Shown here: one piece after another, positions 9,612 to 19,829 of the stretch
How the letters are laid out: each line of letters starts with the position of its first letter
How positions within the stretch are numbered: position 1 is the first letter of the stretch
Assembly (NCBI RefSeq): GCF_000745265.1
Contig: NZ_JQNN01000001.1
Coordinates: 4,402,001-4,466,000 of the forward strand
Direction of reading: 5' to 3'
Origin: Massilia sp. 9096
GTDB lineage: Bacteria; Pseudomonadota; Gammaproteobacteria; Burkholderiales; Burkholderiaceae_D
DNA length: 64,000 nt
Position numbers and translations under genes: made by a program
The notes under the pieces: model-generated
What the model saw: the letters and a program-made list of their open reading frames with translations, nothing else
What the model was told of the DNA's origin: nothing
The model's database searches: none

Positions 9612-10655
9612 TCAGGCCGCGGTCTCGAAACCTTCGAGCACGTTGACCACGTTGACGCCCAGCTCCGGCACCACCGAGCCGCCCTCGTACACGAAGACGG
9701 CCGGCAGCCCGAGCCAGGCCAGGCGCTCGCCGATGCGCAGGAAGTCCGCGCTGGAGAGACCGAAATGCGAGCGCGGATCGCCCGCGAAGCCGTCGACACC
9801 GAGCGACACCACCAGCGCCTGCGGCGCGAAGCCGCTGATTTTAAGGCAGGCGGTCTCCAGCGCCGCGAACCACTGCGCGCTGCCGGCACCCCTGGGCAGC
9901 GGCACGTTCAGGTTGTAGCCGAGGCCGTCGCCATAGCCGGTCTCGTCGGCATGGCCGGAATAATACGGGTAATCGGTGCGCGGGTCGGCGTGGATCGACA
10001 CGAACAGCACGTCCTTGCGGCCATAGAAGATGCTCTGGGTGCCGTTGCCATGGTGGTAGTCGACGTCGAGGATGGCCACGCGCGGCAAGCCGTCATCGAG
10101 CAGGTGCTGGGCGGCCAGCGCAGCGTTGTTCAGGAAGCAGAAGCCGCCGAAGGTGTCGGCGCCGGCGTGGTGGCCGGGCGGGCGGCTCAAGACGAAGCTG
10201 CTCGGCTGGCCCAGGCGCAGCGCGTGTGCGGCATTGACCGCGCAGTCGGCGCCGGTCTTGGCGGCGGTCCAGGTGCCGGCCGTGATCGGCGTGTCGTTGT
10301 CGCCCGCGTACAGGCCGTGGCGGCCGCCAAAATTGTCCGGCTCGATGTCGTGGCGCATGCCGCGCGCCGGCCACACGCCGGGGCGCAGGTCGCGCTCCGC
10401 ATTGGCCGGGTCGAGCGCGGTCCAGTCGCTCCAGGCGCTTCTCAGGAAGTGCAGGTAGCGTGGCGTGTGCACGCGCTCGAGCGAGGCCAGCGACACGCCG
10501 TGCGGCGTCACGATGCGGCCCAGGCCGCGCCGCGTGAATTCCTGCGCGACGGCTTCGATGCGCTCGGGGCGTTCGGATGCGGGGATGCGCTTGCCGCCGC
10601 TCAGTTCGAAACGCGGGCTGTGCTGCACATGATGTTCGTTGAAGAAAGTCAGCAA
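9612..10655 (-). CDS. Histone deacetylase family protein (class II-like amidohydrolase)
   Basis: A 347-residue zinc amidohydrolase. Active-site landmarks are in order: RPPGHHAGADTFGGFCFLNN with the His-His pair, DVDYHHGNGTQSIFY with the zinc-binding Asp and His, and SLGVDGFAGDP with the second zinc Asp. In bacteria such enzymes deacetylate acetylpolyamines, small amides or acetylated proteins; residues alone do not say which. Its neighbour elaA encodes an acetyltransferase, and the gshA gene lies 69 bases upstream in the same direction. The three may form one transcript, but a functional link is inference. Confidence 0.9.
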   Translation of the reverse strand: MLTFFNEHHVQHSPRFELSGGKRIPASERPERIEAVAQEFTRRGLGRIVTPHGVSLASLERVHTPRYLHFLRSAWSDWTALDPANAERDLRPGVWPARGMRHDIEPDNFGGRHGLYAGDNDTPITAGTWTAAKTGADCAVNAAHALRLGQPSSFVLSRPPGHHAGADTFGGFCFLNNAALAAQHLLDDGLPRVAILDVDYHHGNGTQSIFYGRKDVLFVSIHADPRTDYPYYSGHADETGYGDGLGYNLNVPLPRGAGSAQWFAALETACLKISGFAPQALVVSLGVDGFAGDPRSHFGLSSADFLRIGERLAWLGLPAVFVYEGGSVVPELGVNVVNVLEGFETAA

Positions 10656-10724
10656 GGGACAGCCTCGGCGCAGGGCGCGTCGCCCCGGCCTGTGCCGGGG
10701 CTGCGGTGGTTCAGCTGATCCGTA

Positions 10725-12320
10725 TCAGCTGTTACCGCACAGTGTACTGCTGTTGTACGCCGCGACAAAATCGTCGAAGCTGCCGGTGTCGTTGCGTTCG
10801 ATCTCGGCCTGCTCGGCCAGCGAGGCCTGGGCTTGTTCCTCGAACGCGGCGATCTCGGCCGGCATCAGCGGATCGGCGCGCAGGGTCCTGGCGTGCAGCT
10901 CGCTCTGGCGCAGGCCGAACTTGGCGAACGAGCCGAGCGCGCGCACCTCGTCCAGCACGCGCGCCGACGGGGTCAGGGCCGGATTGGCGACCTTGGCCTT
11001 CTGGTGTTCCAGCGACTCGACGTGGGCGCCCTTGTAATTGTGTTCGCTGTCGAGCAGCTCGGCGAGCGGACGGATGCGCTCGATCAGCTCGTCGGCCCAC
11101 TGCTGCAGCGGGATTTCCTGGTCGTCGCGCGTGAGGGTCAGGCCGGGCTTGCGGCCCTCCTTGACGGTGCGCGCGAAGTTGCGCGCGTGGACCTGTCCTT
11201 CCATCGCGTTGATCATCGGGCTTTCCTCGAGCGCGCAGAACAGTAAGAACGCGTCGAGGAAGCGGCCGGTCTCGAGCGCGACGCCGACCGGTTCGAACGG
11301 GTCGACGTCCAGGCAGCGCACTTCGATGTACTGCACGCCGCGGTTGCACAGCGCCTGCACCGGACGCTCGCCGGTGCGGATCACGCGCTTCGGGCGGATC
11401 GTCGAGTAGTACTCGTTCTCGATCTGCAGGATGTTGGTGGACAACTGGATCCACTCGCCGTCCTTCTTGGTGCCGAGTTCCTCGTACGGCGGATACGGAC
11501 GGTTGACCGCGTCCATCAGCGAGGTGACGTAGCTTTCCAGGCTGTTCTCGTGCGGACGCAGGCCGGCCTGGGCGTCGTTCTGGTAGCCCAGGTCGCTCAT
11601 GCGCAGGCTGGTGGCGTAGGGCAGGTAGAGGGTGTCGTCGGACAGTGTCTCGAGCTGGTGCGCCTGGCCGCGCAGGAAGCCCTTGGCCAGCACCGGCGAG
11701 GCGCCGAACAGGTACATCAGCAGCCAGCTGTAGCGGCGGAAGTTGCGGATCATCGCGATGTAGCTTTCGGACTGGAAGTCGCGCAGCGCATGGCGGCGTT
11801 CCTCGGCGATGCCTTCGTGCTCGGCGATCACCTTCCACAGCTGTTCCGGCAGCGAGTAGTTATAGTGGATGCCCGCGATGCATTGCATGGCCTTGCCGTA
11901 GCGTAGCGCCAGGCCGCGCCGGTACACGTGCTTGAGCATGCCGATGTTCGACTCGCCGTACCAGCCGATCTCGATCTCTTCCTCGGGCGGCAGGTCGCAT
12001 GGCATCGACTGGCTCCACAGCATCTCGTCGCCCAGCTTGGTGTAGGCGAAGCGGTGGATCGCGTCCAGGCGGTTCAGGGCCAGGCCGATGTCGTGCTCGG
12101 CCGGGGTGATGAATTCGAGCAGGGCTTCCGCGTAGTCGGTGGTGATCTGCGGGTGGGTGAGTGCGGCGCCGAGCTGCGCCGGGTGCGGCGTGCGCGCCAG
12201 GTCTCCTTGCTGGTCGACGCGCAACGTCTCGCGCTCGATGCCGCGCAGGCCCTGCTGCAGCAGGCCGCGGTGGGCATCATCGTCCAGCAGGGCGAGGCGG
12301 CGTGATAATTGGTTCGACAC
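10725..12320 (-). CDS. gshA: Glutamate-cysteine ligase, first step of glutathione synthesis
   Basis: 531 residues, close to the 518 of E. coli GshA. It joins L-glutamate and L-cysteine with ATP in the cytoplasm. The N-terminal signature [13 protein letters not shown] and the [18 protein letters not shown] segment are characteristic of proteobacterial type-1 ligases; [16 protein letters not shown] is the substrate and metal region. I chose a GTG start (VSNQLSRRL) because AAGGAAATCCT precedes it at ideal spacing and the family aligns from there; the frame continues upstream without similarity. A hairpin (CAGCTGAT-CCGT-ATCAGCTG, 10712-10731) spans the stop codon. Confidence 0.95.
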   Translation of the reverse strand: MSNQLSRRLALLDDDAHRGLLQQGLRGIERETLRVDQQGDLARTPHPAQLGAALTHPQITTDYAEALLEFITPAEHDIGLALNRLDAIHRFAYTKLGDEMLWSQSMPCDLPPEEEIEIGWYGESNIGMLKHVYRRGLALRYGKAMQCIAGIHYNYSLPEQLWKVIAEHEGIAEERRHALRDFQSESYIAMIRNFRRYSWLLMYLFGASPVLAKGFLRGQAHQLETLSDDTLYLPYATSLRMSDLGYQNDAQAGLRPHENSLESYVTSLMDAVNRPYPPYEELGTKKDGEWIQLSTNILQIENEYYSTIRPKRVIRTGERPVQALCNRGVQYIEVRCLDVDPFEPVGVALETGRFLDAFLLFCALEESPMINAMEGQVHARNFARTVKEGRKPGLTLTRDDQEIPLQQWADELIERIRPLAELLDSEHNYKGAHVESLEHQKAKVANPALTPSARVLDEVRALGSFAKFGLRQSELHARTLRADPLMPAEIAAFEEQAQASLAEQAEIERNDTGSFDDFVAAYNSSTLCGNS

Positions 12321-12504
12321 AGGATTTCCTTTCTTGAGAAGCCATTTCAGAATGGTCCTGGCGGCGTTACGGCGCCTTGTCATGACCATTTTGAAACACT
12401 TCGGTTGCAGATGAGGTGCAGAGATTAACCGAAAAACGCCAAGTGCGCCGGAGGGTTCTCAAATTTGCAGTATGCACCCGATCCGTGACGTTTTTGTTAA
12501 CGAT

Positions 12505-14370
12505 TCAATGATTCGGCGGCCCCGGCGCCGCTGCCGGGGACGGGGGCTGGGCCGGCGCCGCGGGCGCCGCCTGGGCCGCGATCCAGGCGCGCATCTGCCG
12601 TTCCAGCAGGTCCAGCGGCAGGGCGCCGCTGCCGAGCAGCGCATCGTGGAAGGCGCGCACGTCGAAGCGCGGGCCGAGCGCGGCTTCGGCCTGGCGCCGC
12701 AACGCCAGGATGCGCAGCTGGCCGACCTTGTAGCTCAGCACCTGGCCCGGCTGGGCGATCGCGCGCCCGACTTCGAGCTCGTTGTCCGGCGCCGGGTTGG
12801 CCGTGTTGGTGTTCAGGTAGTCCAGTGCCTGCTGGCGCGTCCAGCCGAGCGCGTGGATGCCGGTGTCGACGACCAGGCGCGCCGCGCGCAGCTGCTCGTC
12901 GGCCAGCGTGCCGAAGCGCGAGAACGGATCGCGCCCCAGCCCCAGCTCCGGTCCCAGCCCCTCCGCGTACAGCGCCCAGCCTTCGCCGAACGCGTCGTAC
13001 CAGCCGTAGCGGCGAAACGCCGGCAGTTGCGCCAGCTCGTGCGCGCGCGCGACTTGCAGGTGGTGACCCGGAATGCCTTCATGCAGGGCGAGCGTTTCGA
13101 CTTCCCACATCGGCCGGGTGTTCAGGCGCGAGGTGTTGACCACCAGCGCGGCGGTGCGCTCCGGCGTGCCGGCTTCGTAATAGGCGCCGCCCTGGGCCTC
13201 GGCGGCGCCGTCCTGGACCGGTTTGACCGCCAGTTCCTCGGCCGGGATGGCGCCGAACAGCGCCGGCAGCTGCGCCTGCGCGCGGACGAGGGTGCGGCGG
13301 TAGCGCGCCAGCAGCGCTTGCGGATCGCTGAAGAACAGGCGCGGATCGCTGCGCACGAACACCAGGAATTGCGCGTAGCTGCCGCGAAAGCCGGTGCGTG
13401 GGTACAAGGTCTGCATCTCGGCGCGGATGCGCGCGACTTCCTGCAGGCCGAGCGCGTGGATCTCCGTCGGCGTCAGGTTGGTCGTGGTCGCCTCCTTGAC
13501 CAGCAGCGCATACCAGGCCTGCCCGCCCGGCAGGTTCGACGCCGAGATCGTCGTGCGCGCCGCCGGCAAATAATCGGTGCGCACGAACTCTTCCAGCTTT
13601 TGCAGGGCGCCGGCGGCCGTCTGCAGCGCGGCCTGGCCGTCGACCGCGATCCGGTCGCGCGCCTCCGCCGACAAGGTGGCCGGCAGCGCCCGCAGCGGCG
13701 CGCCGACGGCCCCCTCCGGCAAGTGCTCGCGCAGGTTTTTCAGCTGGCCGGGCAGCGCGGCCATGACGGCTTTCGGCGCGACCCAGCCGGTACGCATCCC
13801 CTCGCGCATCTGCTCGACGATGCCGTCGACGTAATGCGGCAGCGCGCGCAGGCGAGACAAGTAGTTGCGGTAATCGTCCTCGGTCACGAACGGCATCTGG
13901 GCGATCAGCTGCGGCAGGCGCAACTGCAGGCCATCCTGGGCGCTGATCGGCTCGGGATCGAAGGGCAGGAACGCGGCGCGCGCCAGGATGCGCTCCTGGT
14001 CGCCGATGAACAGTTCCCAGGACAGGCGGTCGGCGTCATTCAGTTGCACGAAGTCGATGCGGCGCGCCCGTTCGAGCATGCGGCGCGCGTGCTCGATGCG
14101 GCGGGCGGCAAAGGCGAGCGAGGTGTCGGACAGCTGGCCGTCGTAGCGGTGCTCGCCGATGCGGGTGGCCAGCTCGGGCTGGTGCTGCAGGCGCCACTGC
14201 CAGTCGCGCTCGAACAGTGAGCGCGCCTGGGTGGCCGCGTCCTCCGGCGTCGCGTCGGATGGCTCGGCGGTCTGACGGGACGCCCCCCGGTCCGTCCACC
14301 CGGCCGCGGCGCCGCCTGCCAGCGCGGGCAAGGGGCTCAGCAGGATCAGGACGGCAAACAACAGGCGCAT
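12505..14370 (-). CDS. DUF885 family secreted metallopeptidase-like protein
   Basis: 621 residues with a cleavable signal peptide (LLFAVLILLSPLPALAGG). The body belongs to the DUF885 group, whose hallmark HEGIPGHHLQ (about residues 424-433) resembles a zinc-dependent HExxH-type site and is followed downstream by EGWALYAEGLGPELGL with a likely zinc-ligand Glu. Members are thought to be carboxypeptidase-like periplasmic or outer enzymes, but few have been tested. It is the last gene in the hemA-prfA-dsbB-prmC direction, 72 bases after prmC, so it may share that transcript. A proline/alanine-rich tail ends the protein. Confidence 0.85.
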   Translation of the reverse strand: MRLLFAVLILLSPLPALAGGAAAGWTDRGASRQTAEPSDATPEDAATQARSLFERDWQWRLQHQPELATRIGEHRYDGQLSDTSLAFAARRIEHARRMLERARRIDFVQLNDADRLSWELFIGDQERILARAAFLPFDPEPISAQDGLQLRLPQLIAQMPFVTEDDYRNYLSRLRALPHYVDGIVEQMREGMRTGWVAPKAVMAALPGQLKNLREHLPEGAVGAPLRALPATLSAEARDRIAVDGQAALQTAAGALQKLEEFVRTDYLPAARTTISASNLPGGQAWYALLVKEATTTNLTPTEIHALGLQEVARIRAEMQTLYPRTGFRGSYAQFLVFVRSDPRLFFSDPQALLARYRRTLVRAQAQLPALFGAIPAEELAVKPVQDGAAEAQGGAYYEAGTPERTAALVVNTSRLNTRPMWEVETLALHEGIPGHHLQVARAHELAQLPAFRRYGWYDAFGEGWALYAEGLGPELGLGRDPFSRFGTLADEQLRAARLVVDTGIHALGWTRQQALDYLNTNTANPAPDNELEVGRAIAQPGQVLSYKVGQLRILALRRQAEAALGPRFDVRAFHDALLGSGALPLDLLERQMRAWIAAQAAPAAPAQPPSPAAAPGPPNH

Positions 14371-14442
14371 GCGAGGCTCCGGGGTGAAGGGCGGATTCTA
14401 GCAAACGGCACATCCTGGACGCGCCGGGTTGGCGCCGGCCGG

Positions 14443-15279
14443 CTACGCCAGGCGTGCGCCGCTGACGCGCTCGATGCCGGCCAGGTCGCGCCAGCTCTGC
14501 ACATCCTTAAAGCCGCCGGCGGCCAGCAGCGCGCGCACGGCGGCGGCCTGGTCGTAGCCGTGCTCGAGCAGCAGCCAGCCGCCCGGCTCCAGGTGGCGCG
14601 GGCTGCCGGCGATGATGATGCGCAGCGCCGACAGGCCGTCGGCATGGTCGGTCAGGGCGCCGGCCGGCTCGAAGCGCAGGTCGCCCTGCGCCAGATGTTC
14701 GTCGCCGGCGGCGATGTAGGGGGGATTCGAGGCGATCAGCGCGAAGGTGTCGCCGGCCTCGGGATCGGCGTCGAGTGCGCCGAACCAGTCGCTGCGCAGG
14801 AAGCGCACCGCGGCGCCGTTGGCGTCGGCATTGCGCCGGGCGACCGCCAGCGCGGCCTCGCTGACGTCGAGCGCCGTCACGTGCGCGTCCGCACGCGTGT
14901 GTGCGCACGCGACCGCGATCGCGCCACTGCCGGTGCCCATGTCGAGCATGCGGCCCTGCGGCGGCAGGCGCGCCAAAGCCAGTTCGACGATCAGCTCGGT
15001 GTCCGGGCGCGGGATCAGCACGGCGTCGTTCACTTCGAAGTCCAGCCCGAAGAATTCGCGCCGGCCGACGATGTAGGCGATCGGTTCGCCGGCCAGGCGC
15101 CGCGCCACCAGCGCCGTCAGGCGCGCGGCTTCAGTGGCGGACAGCGGCCGTTCGGACTGGGTGATCAGCTGCACGCGCGACAGGCCGGTGGCTTCGCACA
15201 GCAGGATGCGGTTTTCGAGCGGGTCGAGCGGCAGCGCGAGCAGGGTGGCCTGGACGCTGGCGCCGGCTTGGACGTTCAT
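14443..15279 (-). CDS. prmC: Release factor N5-glutamine methyltransferase
   Basis: 278 residues. It methylates the GGQ glutamine of release factors RF1 and RF2 using S-adenosylmethionine. The SAM-binding motif is MLDMGTGSGAIAVACA and the catalytic NPPY motif is ALIASNPPYIAAG, as in all HemK/PrmC proteins. The N-terminal helical domain that grips the release factor is intact. It lies in the same direction as prfA, which encodes its substrate, but dsbB is placed between them. The dsbB stop and the prmC start are 18 bases apart. Confidence 0.95.
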   Translation of the reverse strand: MNVQAGASVQATLLALPLDPLENRILLCEATGLSRVQLITQSERPLSATEAARLTALVARRLAGEPIAYIVGRREFFGLDFEVNDAVLIPRPDTELIVELALARLPPQGRMLDMGTGSGAIAVACAHTRADAHVTALDVSEAALAVARRNADANGAAVRFLRSDWFGALDADPEAGDTFALIASNPPYIAAGDEHLAQGDLRFEPAGALTDHADGLSALRIIIAGSPRHLEPGGWLLLEHGYDQAAAVRALLAAGGFKDVQSWRDLAGIERVSGARLA

Positions 15280-15297
15280 CGATACTCCATGCAGCGA

Positions 15298-15768
15298 TCA
15301 GCGCGCGCGGCGCACCAGCACCCAGACCAGGGCCAGGGTCAGCAGCACGAACCACACGGCCGACCACTGCGGCACGTTCAGGCCGAGCACCGGTTCCTGC
15401 GCCGCTTCGCACAGGCCGTCGGCGCGGAACAGCCAGGGCAGCATGGTGGCGGTCGGGATTTTATTCAGCACGGTCTCCATCGGGTCGATGCCGCAGGAGA
15501 AGCCGGGATGCGCCAGCACGTACAGGTGTTTGCCGACCACGCCCAGGCCGCCCAGCGCGCACAGCAGCGACAAGCCGGTAAACAGCTTGACCTTGCGCGC
15601 CAGCGCGCCGATCAATGCAAAGACCGCGATGCCCAGGAACAGGTAGCGCTGGATCACGCAAAGCGGGCAGGGCAGCATGTCTTTCGCGTGCTGCAGATAC
15701 AGGGCGGCGCCGATCAGGGCGACGCTGACGGCGGCGATGGTGAGCAGGGCGTTGCGGGACGTGGGCAT
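15298..15768 (-). CDS. dsbB: Disulfide bond formation protein B
   Basis: A 156-residue inner-membrane protein with four predicted helices. The two redox pairs are present: C34-P-L-C37 in the first periplasmic loop and C92 with C120 in the second. The quinone-proximal Arg of the RYLFLG segment follows the first pair. It reoxidises DsbA and passes electrons to quinone. I chose ATG 15768 because AGGAAGG stands just upstream; in-frame ATGs at 15786 and 15807 lack such a site. Its place between prfA and prmC is unusual, since those genes are commonly adjacent. Confidence 0.92.
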   Translation of the reverse strand: MPTSRNALLTIAAVSVALIGAALYLQHAKDMLPCPLCVIQRYLFLGIAVFALIGALARKVKLFTGLSLLCALGGLGVVGKHLYVLAHPGFSCGIDPMETVLNKIPTATMLPWLFRADGLCEAAQEPVLGLNVPQWSAVWFVLLTLALVWVLVRRAR

Positions 15769-15843
15769 GAGGCCTTCCTGGTTCATGTGGATCGGTGCGG
15801 ACTGCAATCTTGCGATTTTCGCACAAGAAGCGTTATGCGATGC

Positions 15844-16920
15844 TTAATCGCCTAACGCCGCCAGCTGCTCGGCCTGGTGCTCGGCGGACAAGGCGCTGGT
15901 CAGCTCGTTCAGGTCGCCGTCCATGATCATGTCCAGCTTGTACAAGGTCAGGTTGATGCGGTGATCGGTCAGGCGGCCCTGCGGGAAGTTGTAGGTGCGG
16001 ATGCGTTCGCTGCGGTCGCCCGAGCCGATCAGGCTTTTACGGGTCGCCGCTTCCTTGCTCTGCTGTTCGCGGATCTGCACGTCCTTGATGCGCGCCGCCA
16101 GCACCTTCATCGCCTGCGCCTTGTTCTTGTGCTGGCTGCGGTCGTCCTGGCACTCGACCACGATTCCCGTGGGCAGGTGGGTGATGCGCACCGCGGAATC
16201 GGTCTTGTTGATGTGCTGGCCGCCGGCGCCGCTGGCGCGGTAGGTGTCGATGCGCAGGTCGGCCGGGTTGATGTCGACGTCCTCGACCTCGTCGGCTTCC
16301 GGCATCACGGCCACGGTGCAGGCCGAGGTGTGGATGCGGCCCTGCGTCTCGGTGGCCGGCACGCGCTGCACGCGGTGGCCGCCGGATTCGAATTTGAGTT
16401 TCGAATAGGCGCCGTTGCCGACCAGGCGCACGATGACTTCGCGGTAGCCGCCCAGGTCGGACGGCGATTCCGACACCATCTCGACCTGCCAGCGGTTGCG
16501 CTCGGCGTAGCGGGTGTACATGCGCAGCAGGTCGCCGGCGAACAGCGCCGACTCGTCGCCGCCGGTGCCGGCGCGGATCTCGAGGAAGATGTTGCGCTCG
16601 TCGTTCTCGTCCTTCGGCAGCAGCATCTTCTGCAGTTCGAGGTCGAGTTCGACCAGGCGCGCGCGCGCCGCTTCGATCTCGTCCTGGGCGAACTCCTTCA
16701 TCTCGGGGTCGAGCAGCATCTCCTGCGCGGCCTCCAGGTCGGCCTGCGCGGTCTGGTAGCGGTGGTAGACCTCGACCAGCGGGCCAAGCTCGGCGTGCTC
16801 GCGCGTCATCTTGCGGTAGCTGTCCATGTTGGACGTCGCGCTCTCGAGCGACAGCAGTTCGTCCAGCTCGACGAGGCGGTTGGCCAATTGGTCCAGCTTG
16901 GACAGCATGGATGGTTTCAT
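15844..16920 (-). CDS. prfA: Peptide chain release factor 1
   Basis: 358 residues, the usual RF1 length. It reads UAA and UAG stop codons and triggers peptide release. The codon-recognition motif P-A-T (residues 188-190, in [11 protein letters not shown]) marks RF1 rather than RF2, and the catalytic GGQ is at residues 233-235 ([16 protein letters not shown]). The start at 16920 (MKPSML) matches the family N-terminus; the frame extends a little upstream without homology. It follows hemA by 82 bases in the conserved hemA-prfA order, and the modifying enzyme PrmC is encoded two genes downstream. Confidence 0.96.
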   Translation of the reverse strand: MKPSMLSKLDQLANRLVELDELLSLESATSNMDSYRKMTREHAELGPLVEVYHRYQTAQADLEAAQEMLLDPEMKEFAQDEIEAARARLVELDLELQKMLLPKDENDERNIFLEIRAGTGGDESALFAGDLLRMYTRYAERNRWQVEMVSESPSDLGGYREVIVRLVGNGAYSKLKFESGGHRVQRVPATETQGRIHTSACTVAVMPEADEVEDVDINPADLRIDTYRASGAGGQHINKTDSAVRITHLPTGIVVECQDDRSQHKNKAQAMKVLAARIKDVQIREQQSKEAATRKSLIGSGDRSERIRTYNFPQGRLTDHRINLTLYKLDMIMDGDLNELTSALSAEHQAEQLAALGD

Positions 16921-17002
16921 GTGTTCGGAACTCGGGTGAAATGAAGGACTGGCCGCAACCATGGAATGCTGCGGCGGATGAAGCGGGAGGAGGAGGGCGG
17001 CG

Positions 17003-18295
17003 CTAGCGGCGGCCGCGGAACAGCTGGGGCAGCAGGCTGGCCAGGCGCGCGCGTTCGTCGCCCTGGGCGCGGTGCAGCGCCTGTTGCGGGCCGTGCAGGA
17101 ACTTGGCGGTCAAGCCTTTCGACAAGGCTTCGAGCACGGCTTCCGGGTCTTCGCCCTTGGCCAGCAGTTTCTTGGCGCGTTCGAGTTCGGCCAGGCGCAG
17201 GTTTTCGCTGGAGTCGTGCAGGTCGCGGATGACCGGCACCACGGCGCGGTCGCCGACCCAGTGCATGAACGATTGCACGCGCGTCTCGATGATGGCCTCG
17301 GCCTGGGCCACCGCCGCCTGGCGGCTTTCGACGCCGGTGCGCACGACTTCGGCCAGGTCGTCGACGGTGTACAGGAATACGTCGTTCAGGCGGCCGACTT
17401 CGGGCTCGATGTCGCGCGGGACCGCCAGGTCGACCATGAACATCGGCCGGTGGCGGCGCGCCTTGATGGCGCGCTCGACCAGGCCCTTGCCGATCAGCGG
17501 CAGGGTCGAGGCGGTCGAGGAGATCACGATGTCGAACTGCGGCAACATGTCGGGCAGGTCGGCCAGGCGGATCGCGCGGCCGGCAAAGCGGCCGGCCAGC
17601 GCTTCGCCGCGCTCGAGCGTGCGGTTGGCGATCGTGATCGATTTCGGGTTGTGGGCCGCGAAGTGGGTCGCGCACAGCTCGATCATTTCGCCGGCGCCGA
17701 TGAACAGCACGTTCTGCTCGCTGACGGAGTCGAAAATGCGCTCGGACAGGCGCACCGCGGCGGCGGCCATCGAGACGCTGTGCGCGCCGATCTCGGTATT
17801 GCTGCGCACTTCCTTGGCCACCGCGAAGCTGCGCTGGAACAGCTGGTGCAGATAGGTGCCCAGGCCGCCGGCTTCCTCGGCCACCCGCACCGCATCCTTC
17901 AGCTGGCCGAGGATCTGCGCTTCACCCAGCACCATCGAATCGAGGCCGGAGGCGACACGAAAGGCATGGCGTACGGCATCGTGCTGCGGCAGCATGTACA
18001 GGTGCGGGCGCAGCTCGGCGTAATTCAGCTGGCGGTAATCGGCGAGGAAGTGGGCGGAGGCATCGAGTGGATCGGGCGCGGCGCTGGCGGCGTACATCTC
18101 GGTGCGGTTGCAGGTCGAGAGCAGGGCCGCTTCATCGGCTGAATGCCCACCATGATTTGCCGCACCGTTAAAACGTGAAAACCAGTTGCGCGCCGCCAGT
18201 ACCGCATCGCCGAGGTGCTCGGGCCCCAGCGCCAGTTGCTCGCGCAGCGAGACCGGTGCAGTGTTGTGATTCAGGCCGACGGCGAGCAGTTGCAT
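17003..18295 (-). CDS. hemA: Glutamyl-tRNA reductase, first committed step of haem synthesis
   Basis: 430 residues. It reduces glutamyl-tRNA(Glu) to glutamate-1-semialdehyde with NADPH. The catalytic Cys is in [11 protein letters not shown] (C62, shifted from the usual near-50 position by a short Gly/His-rich insertion [10 protein letters not shown]). The NADPH-binding domain shows [12 protein letters not shown] and [11 protein letters not shown], and the dimerisation domain is complete, with a long basic C-terminal extension. It is first in the hemA-prfA-dsbB-prmC series. No haem-regulatory element was recognised upstream. Confidence 0.96.
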   Translation of the reverse strand: MQLLAVGLNHNTAPVSLREQLALGPEHLGDAVLAARNWFSRFNGAANHGGHSADEAALLSTCNRTEMYAASAAPDPLDASAHFLADYRQLNYAELRPHLYMLPQHDAVRHAFRVASGLDSMVLGEAQILGQLKDAVRVAEEAGGLGTYLHQLFQRSFAVAKEVRSNTEIGAHSVSMAAAAVRLSERIFDSVSEQNVLFIGAGEMIELCATHFAAHNPKSITIANRTLERGEALAGRFAGRAIRLADLPDMLPQFDIVISSTASTLPLIGKGLVERAIKARRHRPMFMVDLAVPRDIEPEVGRLNDVFLYTVDDLAEVVRTGVESRQAAVAQAEAIIETRVQSFMHWVGDRAVVPVIRDLHDSSENLRLAELERAKKLLAKGEDPEAVLEALSKGLTAKFLHGPQQALHRAQGDERARLASLLPQLFRGRR

Positions 18296-18348
18296 GAGTG
18301 ATCAAAAATTGGGCAGTCCGCCCATTATACCGCGATGCGGACGGGGCT

Positions 18349-19038
18349 TCATGCACCCAGCTTTTCCAGCCGGTAGCCGTAGCTGTAGACGGGCACCAGG
18401 CGGTAGCCGTTCTCCGGACGCAGCTGCAGCTTGTTGCGCACGCGCGAGACGTGGGTGTCCATGGTGCGCGACGGCACCGCGGTTTCGCGCACCCAGATCG
18501 ATTCGTGGATGTAGGCGCGCGACAGCGGACGGCCGAGATTGCGGAAAAACAGCAGGGCCAGGTTGAATTCCTTGTGCGTCACGTCGATCGCTTCGCCGTC
18601 CATCGTCAGCCGGCCAGGGCGGGTTTCGAAGGTGTAGGGGCCGAACTGCAGCATCTCGGCGCCGTTCTGCGACGGATAGGCACGGCGCAGCAGCGCCTGG
18701 GTGCGCGCAACCAGTTCGCCGCGGCGCAGCGGCTTGACCAGGTAATCGTCGGCCCCGGCGGTGACGCCGGCCACGATGTCGTCCTCGGCCGAGCTGCCGG
18801 CCAGGAACATGGTCGGCGTGTTGGCCGCCATCTTCTCCTTGGCACGGCGTAACAACTCCGGCGCCGGCACGTCGTTGACCTGCCAGTCCAGGATCAGCAG
18901 GTCGGCACTGTCCTTGCGCAATTGTGACAGCAGTTCCTTGCCGTTGCCAAAGGCTTGGCAGCTGTGTCCCGCGCCATTCAAGACCTGGCAGATCAGTTCT
19001 GCCTGGGCATTGTCGTTGTCCAGTACGGCTATTTTCAT
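18349..19038 (-). CDS. Orphan OmpR-type response regulator
   Basis: About 229 residues. An N-terminal receiver has acidic residues DND at positions 7-9 and a likely phospho-acceptor Asp in LLILDWQV, but the usual Thr/Lys region reads MFLAGSSAED and LVKPLRRG. A C-terminal winged helix follows (VTHKEFNLALLFFRNLGRPLSR, then MDTHVSRVRNKL and GYRLVPVYSYGYRL). No kinase gene is next to it, so its partner is unknown. The start MKIAVLDND (19038) fits the receiver; an ATG at 19047 is an alternative. The upstream 220 bases are notably AT-rich compared with the rest. Confidence 0.85.
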   Translation of the reverse strand: MKIAVLDNDNAQAELICQVLNGAGHSCQAFGNGKELLSQLRKDSADLLILDWQVNDVPAPELLRRAKEKMAANTPTMFLAGSSAEDDIVAGVTAGADDYLVKPLRRGELVARTQALLRRAYPSQNGAEMLQFGPYTFETRPGRLTMDGEAIDVTHKEFNLALLFFRNLGRPLSRAYIHESIWVRETAVPSRTMDTHVSRVRNKLQLRPENGYRLVPVYSYGYRLEKLGA

Positions 19039-19259
19039 AGGGTGCATTTGCGAGTGGGAATGCCGGAGTTTGAACTGTAGGATGATTCCTACAGTTGTGC
19101 TCAAATATAGCAGACTTTTAAAATTAAAGGCTACATATAAATCACACAAAGTCACATTTTCGTTGGGGAAATGCGTCACACTCGTGTCTGCCTGCTAACA
19201 CCCATCCGCGCTACACTCTGGGCAGACCGTCTGGATCACCGTAGTTTCGGAGAGTAATC

Positions 19260-19775
19260 ATGTTTGGGAACAAAAAACAACAGGATGGCGCATTGACCTT
19301 ATTGCCGACCGCACCGGCCGACATCGACGCGGTTCGCACCCGCTGCCTGGCCCTGGTGCGCAAGCGCGCCGCCTTGTCGGCCGGGGTGGCCGCGGTGCCG
19401 CTGCCGGGCATCGACGTGGTGGCCGATCTGACCAGTTTCGCCAGCATGGTCGAGGACATCAACCGTGCCTTCGGCCTGACACCGGAACAGATCGAGCGGC
19501 TGCAGCCGCACATGCGGGTCGCTGCCTACGAGGCGGTCGGCACGCTGGGCGGGATGCTGGTCGGCAAACTGGTGACCAAGGAACTGGTGCTGAAGATGCT
19601 GCAGAAGATGGGCACGCGGCTGGCGGCGAAATCGGCGGCGAAGGTGGTGCCGCTGGCCGGGCAGATCGCCGCGGCGGCGATCGGATTCGCGTTGTTCCGC
19701 AAGATGGGCAACCAGCATGTGGAAGCGTGCGTGAGGGTGGCGCGGGAGGTGGCGATCAAGGCGGAGCCGGCTTGA
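19260..19775 (+). CDS. Small helical protein with Gly/Ala-rich core, DUF697-like, unknown function
   Basis: 171 residues with no signal peptide. The middle holds GVAAVPLPGIDVVADLTSF, then a MVEDINRAFGL segment, then two hydrophobic stretches (LGGMLVGKLVTKELVLKML and VVPLAGQIAAAAIGFALFRKMG). This pattern of V-P-(L/V)-P-G-x-D followed by amphipathic and glycine-rich helices recalls DUF697/YcjF-type domains that sit next to membranes and often accompany GTPases. No GTPase is nearby. The ribosome site GGAGAGTAATC precedes the ATG. The neighbours, an orphan regulator and minE, point away from it and give no clue. Confidence 0.65.
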   Translation: MFGNKKQQDGALTLLPTAPADIDAVRTRCLALVRKRAALSAGVAAVPLPGIDVVADLTSFASMVEDINRAFGLTPEQIERLQPHMRVAAYEAVGTLGGMLVGKLVTKELVLKMLQKMGTRLAAKSAAKVVPLAGQIAAAAIGFALFRKMGNQHVEACVRVAREVAIKAEPA

Positions 19776-19829
19776 CCGGCCCCGGCTGCCGCCCCGGCAG
19801 GAGGTGGGGCGGCGGCGGTGACGAAGGGA

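Noticed and set aside
10682..10701. GCCCCGG/CCGGGGC hairpin between gshA and the deacetylase gene
   Set aside because: No U-tract on either strand; with this GC content such hairpins are common by chance.
19788..19813. GCCGCCCC/GGGGCGGC inverted repeat between the DUF697-like gene and minE
   Set aside because: It could be a convergent terminator, but there is no T run on either strand and the DNA is almost pure GC, so I do not call it.
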